Shown piece after piece: positions 23,508 to 31,843 of a stretch of DNA of 64,000 nucleotides; within the stretch, counting starts at the first letter, position 1; each line of letters opens with the position of its first letter. The notes under the pieces were generated by a model, which ran no database searches, was not told where the DNA came from, and saw only the letters and a program-made list of their open reading frames with translations. Both the position numbers and the translations under genes were made by a program. The stretch spans positions 114,544 to 178,543 of the forward strand of contig NZ_BMWD01000014.1 of NCBI RefSeq assembly GCF_014651055.1. The letters run 5' to 3'. This DNA is from Streptomyces fructofermentans (lineage in GTDB: Bacteria; Actinomycetota; Actinomycetes; Streptomycetales; Streptomycetaceae).

Positions 23508-26072
23508 ATGACTGGGAGTGCCGAGCACCGACCCGGGACGTCCGGACGCCTGGACACGCTGCTCACCGACGTCATCAGGGAGGCGCTCAGCGCGGCCGGC
23601 GGCTTCGCGGGCGGCGTGTACATGCGTTCGAGTACGCCGGGCCTGCTGCGGCTCGCCGTGCTGTCCGGACTGCCGGGGCGGCTGTTCCGTCCCTGGTCGC
23701 GGCTGCACGTGGACCGCCGGTTCCCCGTCGCCGACGCCTACCGGCTCGGCGTCCAGGTGGTGCTCCCCGACGCCGCGGAGACGATGAGCCGCTACCCCCA
23801 GTTCGCGACGGGCCTGCCCTTCCAGTTCGGCTCCCTGCACGCGCCCGTGGCCGGGGAGCGGACGACCTACGGCGTGCTGACCGTCCTGCGCCCCGCCGTT
23901 TCGGACGCCACCGACGTGCTGCCGGACCGCGACCGGCTCGCCCAGTTGGCCGAGAACCTGGGATCCGCCCTGGAGGACCTCGAAGCGTCCGGCGGGACGG
24001 TCGCCTGGGACGGCGAGCCGCTGTGCGTACGGCCTCCCGCCCCGGGCTCGACGGCGGGCCGCATCGGCCGGTTCACCTGGAATCCCGCGACGGACGAGGT
24101 GACCACGGACCACCGTCTGCACGCCGTGCTCGGTGTGGCGCCGGGACAGCCCACAACGACGTCGGCCGAGCTGGCGGGTTCTGTGACCGCCGCCGACGCC
24201 CACCACGTGCTGACCGCCCTGCGGGAGACCGCGGCGGGCAGGCCGCCGCCCCTTCCGCTGCACGTGCGCTCCGTCGACGGCGCCCCTCGGCTCGTCGAGC
24301 TGTGGACGCCGTTCGACGCGTCCGTGCCGCGCGGCGCCCATCCGGTGCACGGGCTTGTACTCGATCCGGACATCGGCTCGGTGGCGGACGCCGGAGCGGA
24401 CCTGCTGCCGGAGGGCGTGTTCTGCCTGGACCGGCTCGGCCTGATCGTCTACTCCAATCCGACGGCCGCGCATCTGCTGGGCCGGTCGATCACGGAGATG
24501 CTGGGCCGCTCCCTGTGGGAGGCGCTGCCGTGGCTGGACCGGCCCGGCTACGAGGACCACCTGCGCAAGGCACTGCTGTCGCCCGACCCGGTGCACTTCC
24601 ACGTCGTACGGCCGCTCGGGCAGGACGACCGGGGGACCGCGGCGCCGCCCGTCGGTGACAGCCTCATGCTCTCCGTGTACCCCGGTCCCGGCCTGCTGAC
24701 GTGCAAGGTCGTTCCCACGAACCGGGCGGCGGACACCTCGGCCGGCGCCCCGCTCCCGTACGGGCGGACACCGCACGAGGCGCCCGCGGCGAGCGGCGCG
24801 CACGCCGCCGAAGGGGCCGCCGGGGGCGCCGGTTCGATGGCGCCGCTGTACCGGCCCATCGTGCTCGCCATCGCGCTGACCGAGGCGGTCACGGCCCACC
24901 AGGTGTCCGCGGTGGTGATGCAGGAGCTGCTGCCGGCCTTCGGCGGCGGCCGGCTCGCGATCTACCTGCTCCAGGAGCAGCATCTGTACCTCGCCTGGGA
25001 GACGGGCTTCCCCAAGGGGTTCCTCGACCCGTTCGAGGGGGTGGGACTGGACGTCCGGCTGCCCGGGGTGGAGACGCTCACGAAGGGCCAGCCGCTGTTC
25101 TTCGAGTCGATGGACCAGCTCGCGGCGGAGTACCCCGGCATCCCCCTGGACACGACACAGGGCGCCCGGGCCTTCCTTCCGCTCATCGCGTCGGGCCGCC
25201 CGGTCGGCTCGTGCATCCTCGGCTTCGACCTCCCGCGCAGGTTCAGCACCGAGGAGCGCATGGTCCTCTCGTCGCTGGCCGGGCTGATCGCCCACGCCAT
25301 GGAGAAGGCGCACCGCTACGACAACGAGGCCGCGCTCGCCCGCGGGCTCCAGCAGGCCCTCCTCCCCCGGCGGCTGTCGGCCCACCCCCGGGTGGAGACC
25401 GCGGGGCGCTACCTCGCGGGCACGCAGGGCATGGACGTGGGGGGCGACTGGTACGACGTCGTGGAGTCCGGGGACGGTCTCGCGCTGGTCATCGGCGACG
25501 TGCAGGGGCACGGTGTCCAGGCCGCCGCCACGATGGGTCAACTGCGCAGTGCCGTAAGGGCCTTCGCGCTCGGCGACCATCCCCCCGACGAGGTGATGAG
25601 TGGCACCAACCATCTGCTGATCGACCTCGACCCCGGGCAGTTCGCCAGTTGCTGCTACATCCGGCTGGATCCCGTGACCGGGCTGGCCCGGGTCGCCCGG
25701 GCGGGGCATCCGCCGCCGATCATCCGCTACCCGGACGGGCGCACCCACGTCCTGGACATCCCGGGCGGGGTGGTGCTCGGTGTGGACCCGAACGCCGACT
25801 ACCCCGTGACGGACCTGGAGATGGAGCCCGGCGCGATCCTCGCGCTGTACACGGACGGTCTGGTCGAGCGGCCCGGCGCCGACATCGACGACGGCATCAC
25901 CGCGCTGCGGGTCGCGCTGGCGGCGGCGGGCGCCCCGGCCACGCACCCGGGCGGCCGGTCCCTGGCCGGGATCGCGGACCGGCTCACCGCCCGCGCGCGG
26001 CACGACGCCGACCGTCCCGACGACATCGCACTCCTGCTCACGACGCGCCGGCAGACGCCCCGCACGCCCTGA
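23508..26072 (+). CDS. SpoIIE-type PP2C serine phosphatase with PAS/GAF sensor domains
   Basis: This is an 854-residue multidomain signalling phosphatase. The N-terminal 150 residues look GAF-like (GGVYMRSSTPGLLRLAVLSG). A PAS segment follows near 300-370 (EGVFCLDRLGLIVYSNPTAA), then a second GAF near 455-610 (LLPAFGGGRLAIYLLQEQHL). The PP2C/SpoIIE domain runs from about 620, with MDVGGDWYDVV (642-652), LVIGDVQGHGVQAAATMGQL, LDPVTGLARVARAGHPPP and RPDDIALLL holding the metal-binding aspartates. Such proteins dephosphorylate anti-sigma antagonists in sigma-B-like networks. ATG 23508 gives MTGSAEHRPG; the upstream GTG 23499 is possible. It is divergent from the PAS-ANTAR gene. Confidence 0.9.
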   Translation: MTGSAEHRPGTSGRLDTLLTDVIREALSAAGGFAGGVYMRSSTPGLLRLAVLSGLPGRLFRPWSRLHVDRRFPVADAYRLGVQVVLPDAAETMSRYPQFATGLPFQFGSLHAPVAGERTTYGVLTVLRPAVSDATDVLPDRDRLAQLAENLGSALEDLEASGGTVAWDGEPLCVRPPAPGSTAGRIGRFTWNPATDEVTTDHRLHAVLGVAPGQPTTTSAELAGSVTAADAHHVLTALRETAAGRPPPLPLHVRSVDGAPRLVELWTPFDASVPRGAHPVHGLVLDPDIGSVADAGADLLPEGVFCLDRLGLIVYSNPTAAHLLGRSITEMLGRSLWEALPWLDRPGYEDHLRKALLSPDPVHFHVVRPLGQDDRGTAAPPVGDSLMLSVYPGPGLLTCKVVPTNRAADTSAGAPLPYGRTPHEAPAASGAHAAEGAAGGAGSMAPLYRPIVLAIALTEAVTAHQVSAVVMQELLPAFGGGRLAIYLLQEQHLYLAWETGFPKGFLDPFEGVGLDVRLPGVETLTKGQPLFFESMDQLAAEYPGIPLDTTQGARAFLPLIASGRPVGSCILGFDLPRRFSTEERMVLSSLAGLIAHAMEKAHRYDNEAALARGLQQALLPRRLSAHPRVETAGRYLAGTQGMDVGGDWYDVVESGDGLALVIGDVQGHGVQAAATMGQLRSAVRAFALGDHPPDEVMSGTNHLLIDLDPGQFASCCYIRLDPVTGLARVARAGHPPPIIRYPDGRTHVLDIPGGVVLGVDPNADYPVTDLEMEPGAILALYTDGLVERPGADIDDGITALRVALAAAGAPATHPGGRSLAGIADRLTARARHDADRPDDIALLLTTRRQTPRTP

Positions 26073-26135
26073 GCACGCCCGCCCGGCCCCGCACGGCACG
26101 ACGGCTTCCCGCGGACCCGGGCGACGGCCCGGGGT

Positions 26136-26906
26136 TCACGCCCGCGGAGGCCCGGGCAGCGGGCGGCCGAGGCGGACGGGAACGCCCGGGGAGTACAGCA
26201 CGCTGGCGGGCTCCCCGGCCGGGGCCGGCAGTCCGGCCGAGGCGATGAGGTTCTCCTCGCACGCGACGAGCGTCGCCCGGTGCAGCGGCCAGCGCGGATG
26301 GTCGTTGGGCAGGAAGCGGGTGTGGCCGGGGTACGGGTTGTGCATGCCCCACCGGGCGGTCAGGAAGTGCTCCAGTTCCGTCGGCTCGGCGATGCGCTCC
26401 CCCGGCCTCACGACGAGCCTGCTGTACGCGCCGCGCGGCCCCGGCAGCCGTCGCACGCTGGAGTAGCCGACCGTGTCCCCGCCGTTCCGTACGGACATCC
26501 GCGACCACACGTACGGCAGCCGGAAGCCGAGGCGGCCCATGAGCACCGGCAGCAGCCTGGAGGCGTCCATCGAGCGGAACACCACCCCCCGGCGCCCGTG
26601 CGCGTCCACGGAGTACAGGCGCACGTTGGTCTCCGGGAACGAGCCGAGGTAGGGCACCCCGGGCAGGCGCAGCCAGCCGACCCGGCGCATCCGGAACGCG
26701 ACCAGGCCGACGTAGGTGACCCCGTCGACGGTGTCGGGGACCGTGCCTGCCGGCAGGAGCCCGCTCACGGCCGCCGGGTCCACGGCCCAGTGCACGAAGG
26801 CCAGGTCCAGCCACTCCTGGGTGAGCAGGGGGCGGCGGAGCGCGACGGGAGCGTCGGGCGTGATCGGCTCCGGCACGGACGGAATGGTCGGCACGTCAGC
26901 CAGCAT
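26136..26906 (-). CDS. DUF2071 (YqjF-like) protein
   Basis: This protein of about 256 residues is of the DUF2071 family. Supporting segments are LTQEWLDLAFVHWAVDPAAV, GVTYVGLVAFRMRRVG, PYLGSFPETNVRLYSVDAHG and the C-terminal HFLTARWGMHNPYPGHTRFL. Function is unknown; the fold is related to acetoacetate decarboxylase-like barrels. ATG 26906 was chosen; ATG 26939 would add 11 residues and has an AGGG close by. It is the last gene of a leftward pair with a small hypothetical gene and converges with the phosphatase gene. Confidence 0.75.
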   Translation of the reverse strand: MLADVPTIPSVPEPITPDAPVALRRPLLTQEWLDLAFVHWAVDPAAVSGLLPAGTVPDTVDGVTYVGLVAFRMRRVGWLRLPGVPYLGSFPETNVRLYSVDAHGRRGVVFRSMDASRLLPVLMGRLGFRLPYVWSRMSVRNGGDTVGYSSVRRLPGPRGAYSRLVVRPGERIAEPTELEHFLTARWGMHNPYPGHTRFLPNDHPRWPLHRATLVACEENLIASAGLPAPAGEPASVLYSPGVPVRLGRPLPGPPRA

Positions 26907-27058
26907 CGCAGGGCACCGGCCCGGATGGGACGGGATCATGGTCCCTGTGACGCGTTCCTCCGAGGGTGGCGGCCGCCTCACCTCCGGCCGGACAGCATCG
27001 AACCCGGCCTCGCCGGGGTCCTCGTCGGACACCGGCGGCCGGATGCCGGGGGCGCCGG

Positions 27059-27490
27059 TCAGACGTCGGTGGGCAGGCCGCTCACTTCGGCGATCCCGCG
27101 CAGCTCCTCGTCCTGGCGGTGCCGTTCGCAGATGAAGTCGGCGATCTCGCGGCACCTGACCGGGTCGGCCGCGGTGCCCGAGTCCGTGACGACCCTGACG
27201 GGCCCCGCGTCTTCGGTCTCGATCTCGACGATCTGGTTGTCCAGGCGCCCGGTGACGGCGACCGCCACGACGAGGGACGCCTCGTCGCGGATCTCCTGGG
27301 GCACGTTCTCGCCCTCGGCGCCTTCCAGGCTCAGTTCGATCGGCCCTGCTCGCTGCTCCTCGATCGCTTCGAGCACGGGTTCGACCATCCGCAGCAGCAG
27401 AGCGTAGTGCGGTGGCGTCATGCGGGCCCGCAGCAGATCGAGGTAGAGGTCCACGGGCCGACCTTCCGGCGCATTCTCTGATTCGCTCAT
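27059..27490 (-). CDS. Conserved hypothetical acidic protein, 143 aa
   Basis: This small acidic soluble protein starts MSESENAPEGRPVDLYLDLL. I do not recognise a family. The central part (ASLVVAVAVTGRLDNQIVEI, then GPVRVVTDSGT) looks like a small beta-rich domain, and the end (EIADFICERHRQDEELRGI) is helical. There is no signal peptide, membrane helix or metal motif. ATG 27490 gives the natural N-terminus; an upstream frame start at 27553 adds an atypical segment. It lies between the DUF2071 gene and the DEAD-box helicase, all leftward, with 150 or more bases on each side. Confidence 0.65.
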   Translation of the reverse strand: MSESENAPEGRPVDLYLDLLRARMTPPHYALLLRMVEPVLEAIEEQRAGPIELSLEGAEGENVPQEIRDEASLVVAVAVTGRLDNQIVEIETEDAGPVRVVTDSGTAADPVRCREIADFICERHRQDEELRGIAEVSGLPTDV

Positions 27491-27664
27491 GGGACTCGGC
27501 TTCCCCAATGTCGGCGACGTGATCGCATCTGTGTCCAGAATGGTCGATCTCATCGCCCGGCGCCCCTCGACGACGGCCGCGGGGCCGCCGCCGGAGGGCC
27601 ACGACCGGTGCGGCGCCCGGCCTGCGGCCCCACGGCGAAATGTCGGGCCCGGTGCCCGATCCGG

Positions 27665-29194
27665 TTACGCGCCGCGCCTGATCCTGGCGGCCTTGCGCGC
27701 CTCGGCCGTCTGGCGGGCCTCGGCCGTACGGCGCGACTCCCCGCCCGTACGACCCGGCCGGCTGCCCATGCCCCGGAAGGGGGCACCGCCGCGCTGGGGG
27801 CGGTCCGCGACCGGTGCGGCCCCGGAGATCGGCACTCCGGAGGGCGCCTGGGCCCCGGTGATCCGGCTCAGCTCGGCCTCGCCGGAGCGGACCTGGGTGA
27901 CCTGCGGCCTGATCCGGGCGTCGGACATCAGCCGGGTCATGTCGCGGCGCTGGTTGGGCAGGACCAGCGTGACGACGCTGCCGGACTCGCCGGCGCGCGC
28001 CGTACGGCCGCCGCGGTGGAGGTAGTCCTTGTGGTCGCCGGGCGGGTCGACGTTGACGACGAGGTCGAGGTCGTCGATGTGGATGCCGCGGGCCGCGACG
28101 TTGGTCGCGACCAGCACGGTGACGTCGCCGGTCTTGAACTGCGCCAGGGTCCGGGTGCGCTGCGGCTGCGACTTGCCGCCGTGCAGGGCCGCGGCCCGCA
28201 CGCCGCTGCCCAGCAGGTGCCGGGTGAACTGGTCGACGGCGTGCTTGGTGTCGAGGAACATCAGCACGCGCCCGTCGCGGGCCGCGATCTCGGTCGCGGT
28301 GGCGTACTTGTCGGCGCTGTGCACGTAGAGGACGTGGTGCTCCATCGTGGTGACCGTGCCCGCCGACGGGTCGACCGAGTGGACGACCGGGTCGGAGAGG
28401 TAGCGGCGGACCAGCAGGTCGATGTTGCGGTCCAGCGTGGCCGAGAACAGCATGCGCTGGCCGCCCGGCCGGACCTGGTCGAGAAGCTCGGTGACCTGGG
28501 GCATGAAGCCCATGTCGGCCATCTGGTCCGCCTCGTCCAGCACTGTGATGTCGACCCGGTCGAGGCTGCAGTCCTTGCGCTCGACGAGGTCCATGAGACG
28601 GCCCGGGGTCGCGACGACGACCTCGGCTCCGGAGCGCAGTGCGCCCGCCTGCCGGCCGATCGACATACCGCCGACGACGGTGGCGGTGCGCAGCTTGAGC
28701 AGGCGGGCGAACGGCGTGAGCGCGTCGGTGACCTGCTGGGCCAGCTCGCGGGTGGGCACGAGGACCAGCGCGAGCGGCTTGCGGGGCTCGGCGCGGCGCC
28801 CGGCCGTGCGGACGAGCAGCGCGAGGCCGAAGGCGAGGGTCTTGCCCGAGCCGGTGCGTCCCCGGCCGAGGACGTCACGGCCCGCGAGCGTGTTCGGCAG
28901 CGTGGCGGCCTGGATGGGGAACGGCTCGTTCATGCCGAGGGAGGCGAGCTTCTCCAGCAGCGCGGCGGGCAGGTCCAGGTCGCCGAACGCGGCGACCGGG
29001 GGCAGTGCGGGGGTGAGGGTCTCCGGCGGGCTGAATTCACCCTGCGGGGCGGTGGGGCGGCGGCCCGGGCCACCCGAACGGGCGGTGGGCCGTCCCTGCC
29101 CCTGCGAGCGGGAGCGGCCGCCCCGGTCGGAGGCGGCGAAACCGTCCTTGCGGGACCTGGAGAAACGATCGTTCGTGCGAGCTGACCGGTTCAT
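27665..29194 (-). CDS. DEAD-box RNA helicase
   Basis: This 509-residue ATP-dependent RNA helicase unwinds structured RNA. It has the Q motif (GMNEPFPIQAATLP), Walker A GRTGSGKT (112-119), motif Ia PTRELAQQ, DEAD (220-223 in VLDEADQMADMGF), motif III SAT (MLFSATLDRN), VATNVAARGIHIDDLDLV, and motif VI HRGGRTARAGESG. Both tails are basic, with R/S/G-rich RNA-binding stretches. ATG 29194 follows GAGGAAGG. A cold-shock protein gene lies upstream on the same strand behind a strong terminator, a combination typical of cold adaptation and ribosome assembly. Confidence 0.93.
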   Translation of the reverse strand: MNRSARTNDRFSRSRKDGFAASDRGGRSRSQGQGRPTARSGGPGRRPTAPQGEFSPPETLTPALPPVAAFGDLDLPAALLEKLASLGMNEPFPIQAATLPNTLAGRDVLGRGRTGSGKTLAFGLALLVRTAGRRAEPRKPLALVLVPTRELAQQVTDALTPFARLLKLRTATVVGGMSIGRQAGALRSGAEVVVATPGRLMDLVERKDCSLDRVDITVLDEADQMADMGFMPQVTELLDQVRPGGQRMLFSATLDRNIDLLVRRYLSDPVVHSVDPSAGTVTTMEHHVLYVHSADKYATATEIAARDGRVLMFLDTKHAVDQFTRHLLGSGVRAAALHGGKSQPQRTRTLAQFKTGDVTVLVATNVAARGIHIDDLDLVVNVDPPGDHKDYLHRGGRTARAGESGSVVTLVLPNQRRDMTRLMSDARIRPQVTQVRSGEAELSRITGAQAPSGVPISGAAPVADRPQRGGAPFRGMGSRPGRTGGESRRTAEARQTAEARKAARIRRGA

Positions 29195-29428
29195 GAAGAA
29201 CCTTCCTCGATATGGCACGTATCGAGGAATTCCCGGCGCGTGTGAGCCGAACGAATTGCAAGAACGAGCCGAATACCAGACGTGACGCGATGGTCCGCGC
29301 CGAGTGGCACGGCCGACGGCCGATCACGGCCGACGGGAAATCACCCGTGGTGGGGTGCGAGGGGCGAAATGACGCGGGTCCGGGGACCCGCGGCGCCCGG
29401 CCGGGGACGGTCCCCGGGAAAAGCAGCA

Positions 29429-29462
29429 AGCTGGGGCCCCACTGTCCAGTGGGACCCCAGCT
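29429..29462. terminator. Strong hairpin terminator after the cold-shock gene
   Basis: A 16-base stem (29429-29444 with 29447-29462; one G:U-type mismatch) has a two-base loop. It lies just downstream of the leftward cold-shock gene and upstream of the helicase, separating the two units. Confidence 0.8.
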
Positions 29463-29479
29463 GCCTCTGCGCTGCGACG

Positions 29480-29683
29480 TCAGGCGGGAGTGATGTTCTC
29501 CGCCTGCGGGCCCTTCTGGCCCTGAGTGACGTCGAAGTTCACCTTCTGACCCTCGTGGAGCTCACGGAAGCCCTGCGAGGCGATGTTCGAGTAGTGGGCG
29601 AAGACGTCCGGGCCGCCACCCTCCTGCTCGATGAAGCCGAAGCCCTTTTCCGAGTTGAACCACTTGACGGTTCCAGTAGCCAT
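29480..29683 (-). CDS. Cold-shock protein (CspA family)
   Basis: This 67-residue single cold-shock domain protein is an RNA chaperone that binds single-stranded nucleic acid. RNP1 is KGFGFIEQ (13-20) and RNP2 is VFAHYSNI (27-34); the length and MATGTVKWFN start are standard. ATG 29683 is preferred over ATG 29689 because AAGGGG lies 8 bases upstream. The roughly 150-base leader has a stable hairpin, suggesting post-transcriptional control. The transcript ends at a 16-base stem terminator. Confidence 0.97.
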   Translation of the reverse strand: MATGTVKWFNSEKGFGFIEQEGGGPDVFAHYSNIASQGFRELHEGQKVNFDVTQGQKGPQAENITPA

Positions 29684-29781
29684 GTCCATATCCCCTTCGG
29701 GGCAGTGTGCCGGGGATTCACACCGTGTGAACCCCTATGTTGCCGCAATGAAACCGTCCGGAAAGAGCACCGGAAATGCAA

Positions 29782-29817
29782 AAGTGCCCGACGAGAACTT
29801 TCTCGCCCGAGGCACTT
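29782..29817 (-). promoter_or_regulatory. Hairpin in the cold-shock gene leader
   Basis: An outer 7-base stem (AAGTGCC at 29782-29788, GGCACTT at 29811-29817) encloses an inner 6-base stem (CGAGAA/TTCTCG) with a two-base loop. On the minus strand it lies about 100 bases before the cold-shock ATG and is followed by TTTT. It could be an RNA thermosensor, an attenuator, or a terminator protecting the gene from upstream transcription. Confidence 0.5.
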
Positions 29818-30166
29818 GAAGTTTGCGGGAACCACAACTGCAACTGGATCAAGGTTATCACGGGACCCCCGTCCGGCAAGGGGGCGCACGGGCGGCGCGG
29901 CTGTTTTCGACCGCGGATCACCGGCGCGCGCGAGGGGCCGCGCGCCGGGCGCCGGGACGCCGCGGGCGGTCGCCCGCACCGCCGGCCGCGGCAGCTCCGG
30001 CCGACTCTCCTCCCCTCATCGCCACCGTCCCCGCCCCGTCCGCGGTTCGACGACCGACGGACGCCGGTCCCCGGGCGCCGGACCGCGGGCGCCGGACTCC
30101 GGGGCGGGGCGTGGAGGTCGGTGCAGGCCTCTGGAAACTGACGACTCGTCAGGTTACGCTCCGCGC
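29818..30166. other. Divergent region without a gene
   Basis: No gene is seen between the cold-shock leader and the oxidoreductase start. The left part (29821-29862) is relatively AT-rich and probably holds the leftward cold-shock promoter. The right end holds the operator/promoter of the rightward gene. Confidence 0.5.
30131..30160 (+). promoter_or_regulatory. Leaderless promoter with 15-bp palindromic operator
   Basis: CTGACGACTCGTCAG (30138-30152) is a perfect palindrome around a central C. It exactly fills the spacer between a weak -35 (TGGAAA, 30132-30137) and a -10-like TACGCT (30155-30160). The ATG begins 6 bases later at 30167, so the mRNA is probably leaderless and blocked by a dimeric repressor, for example of the TetR family. 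Confidence 0.55.
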
Positions 30167-31240
30167 ATGATTTCCACCGTGGTCTGGGGCACAGGAAATG
30201 TGGGCCGCGCGGCGATACGCGCCGTCGACGCCCACCCCGCACTCGATCTCACGGCCGTGCTCGTCCACAGCCCCGAGAAGGTGGGCCGGGACGCCGGCGA
30301 CCTGGCAGGACTCGGCCACGGCCTCGGAGTCGCGGCGACCGACGACGCCGCGGCGGTGCTGGCCGCCGCACCGCAGGCTGTCGTGTACGCGGCGTCGGGC
30401 GACATCCGGCCCGACGAGGCGCTGGCGGACACGGGAGCCGCCATCAGGGCCGGCGCCGTGGTCGTCACCCCCTCGCTCTACCCCCTCTACGACCAGCGCA
30501 ACGCCCCGCCCGAGTTCCGCGACCCGATCCTCGCCGCCATCGCGGAGGGCGGCGGGTCCCTGTTCGTCTCCGGCGTCGATCCGGGCTGGGGCAACGACGT
30601 CCTGCCACTGCTGGTGAGCGGGCTGGGCTCGGTCGTCGACGCGGTTCGCTGCCAGGAGATCTTCGACTACTCCACGTACGACCAGGAGAAGTCGGTGCGG
30701 TACCTCGTCGGCATGGGGCAGCCGATGGACTACGAGCCCCTGATGCTCGCCCCGTCGATCCCCACCATGGTCTGGGGAGGACAGATACGCCTCATGGCCC
30801 GCGCGCTCGGCGTCGAACTCGACGAGATCCGCGAGACCCTGGCGCGGCGGGCGCTCGACACCACGGTGAGCACCCGGACGATGGGCGAGTTCGAGGCCGG
30901 CACCCAGGGGGCGGTGCGCTTCGAGGTCCAGGGGTTCGTGGCGGGCGAACCGCGCATCGTCATCGAGCACGTCACCCGCATCCACCCGTCGTGCGCGCCG
31001 GACTGGCCGGCGCCTCCCAACGGTGACGGCGCGCACCGCGTGATCATCGAGGGCCGTCCGCGCATCGAGGTCACCGTCGAGGCGACCGACGAGGGCGAGA
31101 ACCGGTCCGCGGGCGGCAACGCCACCGCGGTCGGCCGCCTGGTCGGCGCGATCGACTGGCTCGTGGACGCGGAGCCGGGCCTGTACGACGCGCTCGACGT
31201 CCCGCTGCGCCCGGCGGTCGGGCGGCTCGGCAGGAAGTGA
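30167..31240 (+). CDS. Dihydrodipicolinate reductase-like NAD(P)-dependent oxidoreductase
   Basis: This 357-residue protein begins with a Rossmann motif (VVWGTGNVGRAAIRAV, 5-20) and resembles the dihydrodipicolinate-reductase N-domain/diaminopentanoate dehydrogenase-like family. Members are frequent in actinobacterial lipid and steroid gene sets. It is distinct from true DapB, being longer and lacking the DapB substrate loop. Conserved-looking segments are SGVDPGWGNDVLPLLVSG and the ATAVGRLVGAIDWLVDAEPG ending. There is no ribosome binding site; a -10-like TACGCT lies 6 bases upstream, so it is likely leaderless. An AhpD-like gene follows at 70 bases. The substrate is unknown. Confidence 0.78.
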   Translation: MISTVVWGTGNVGRAAIRAVDAHPALDLTAVLVHSPEKVGRDAGDLAGLGHGLGVAATDDAAAVLAAAPQAVVYAASGDIRPDEALADTGAAIRAGAVVVTPSLYPLYDQRNAPPEFRDPILAAIAEGGGSLFVSGVDPGWGNDVLPLLVSGLGSVVDAVRCQEIFDYSTYDQEKSVRYLVGMGQPMDYEPLMLAPSIPTMVWGGQIRLMARALGVELDEIRETLARRALDTTVSTRTMGEFEAGTQGAVRFEVQGFVAGEPRIVIEHVTRIHPSCAPDWPAPPNGDGAHRVIIEGRPRIEVTVEATDEGENRSAGGNATAVGRLVGAIDWLVDAEPGLYDALDVPLRPAVGRLGRK

Positions 31241-31310
31241 CGCCGAGGGCGGCGCGAGGGCCCGCCCGCTCCCCCGGCCGAGGCCAAGGACGGACACGAA
31301 GGAGTCCCGG

Positions 31311-31790
31311 ATGAACATCGACATTCCCGAGGGCAGGAACGCGATCGAGTACGTGTGGGGCGAGATGGTCCCGGGCATCGGGCCGGCCGCCGCGAACTTC
31401 TCCCTGTCCGTCTACTCCCACACCACCCTGGGGCTGCGCGAGTTCGAGGCCGCCCGGCTGCGGATCGCGCAGATCAACGGCTGCCTCTTCTGCCTCGACT
31501 GGCGGACCGACCGGGACGGGGACAAGGTCGAGGACGGGTTCGCCGACGCGGTGGCCGCGTGGCGCACCACCGAGGTCTTCGACGAGCGCACCCGGCTGGC
31601 CGCGGAGTACGCGGAGCGCTACACCCTGGACCACCACGGCCTCGACGAGGAGTTCTGGGACCGGATGCGGGCGCGGTTCAGCCAGGCCGAGATCGTGGAG
31701 CTGACCATGAGCCTGGGTTCGTGGCTGGCGTTCGGACGGCTGAACCGGGTCCTCGGGCTGGACGCCATGTGCGTGCTGCCGGGCCACTGA
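31311..31790 (+). CDS. Carboxymuconolactone decarboxylase/AhpD-like protein
   Basis: This 159-residue protein is of the AhpD/CMD helical family. The redox-type motif is CLFC (Cys58, Cys61, in AQINGCLFCLDWRTD), preceded by the characteristic FEAARLRIAQINGC helix. The region ERTRLAAEYAERYTLD, then EIVELTMSLGSWLAFGRLNR, also matches. The motif lacks the usual His three residues after the second Cys (CLDW here). The product is probably a peroxidase-like or disulfide-handling protein. GAAGGAG precedes ATG 31311. It likely forms an operon with the upstream oxidoreductase and converges with the cholesterol oxidase. Confidence 0.8.
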   Translation: MNIDIPEGRNAIEYVWGEMVPGIGPAAANFSLSVYSHTTLGLREFEAARLRIAQINGCLFCLDWRTDRDGDKVEDGFADAVAAWRTTEVFDERTRLAAEYAERYTLDHHGLDEEFWDRMRARFSQAEIVELTMSLGSWLAFGRLNRVLGLDAMCVLPGH

Positions 31791-31796
31791 GACGTG

Positions 31797-31829
31797 CCGG
31801 GGCCGACCGGCGGCGCCGGTCGGCCCCGG
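31797..31829. terminator. Bidirectional hairpin terminator
   Basis: A perfect 15-base stem (31797-31811 with 31815-31829) and three-base loop lies between the convergent AhpD-like and cholesterol oxidase genes. Confidence 0.8.
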
Positions 31830-31843
31830 TGTCGAGGCGCGCG

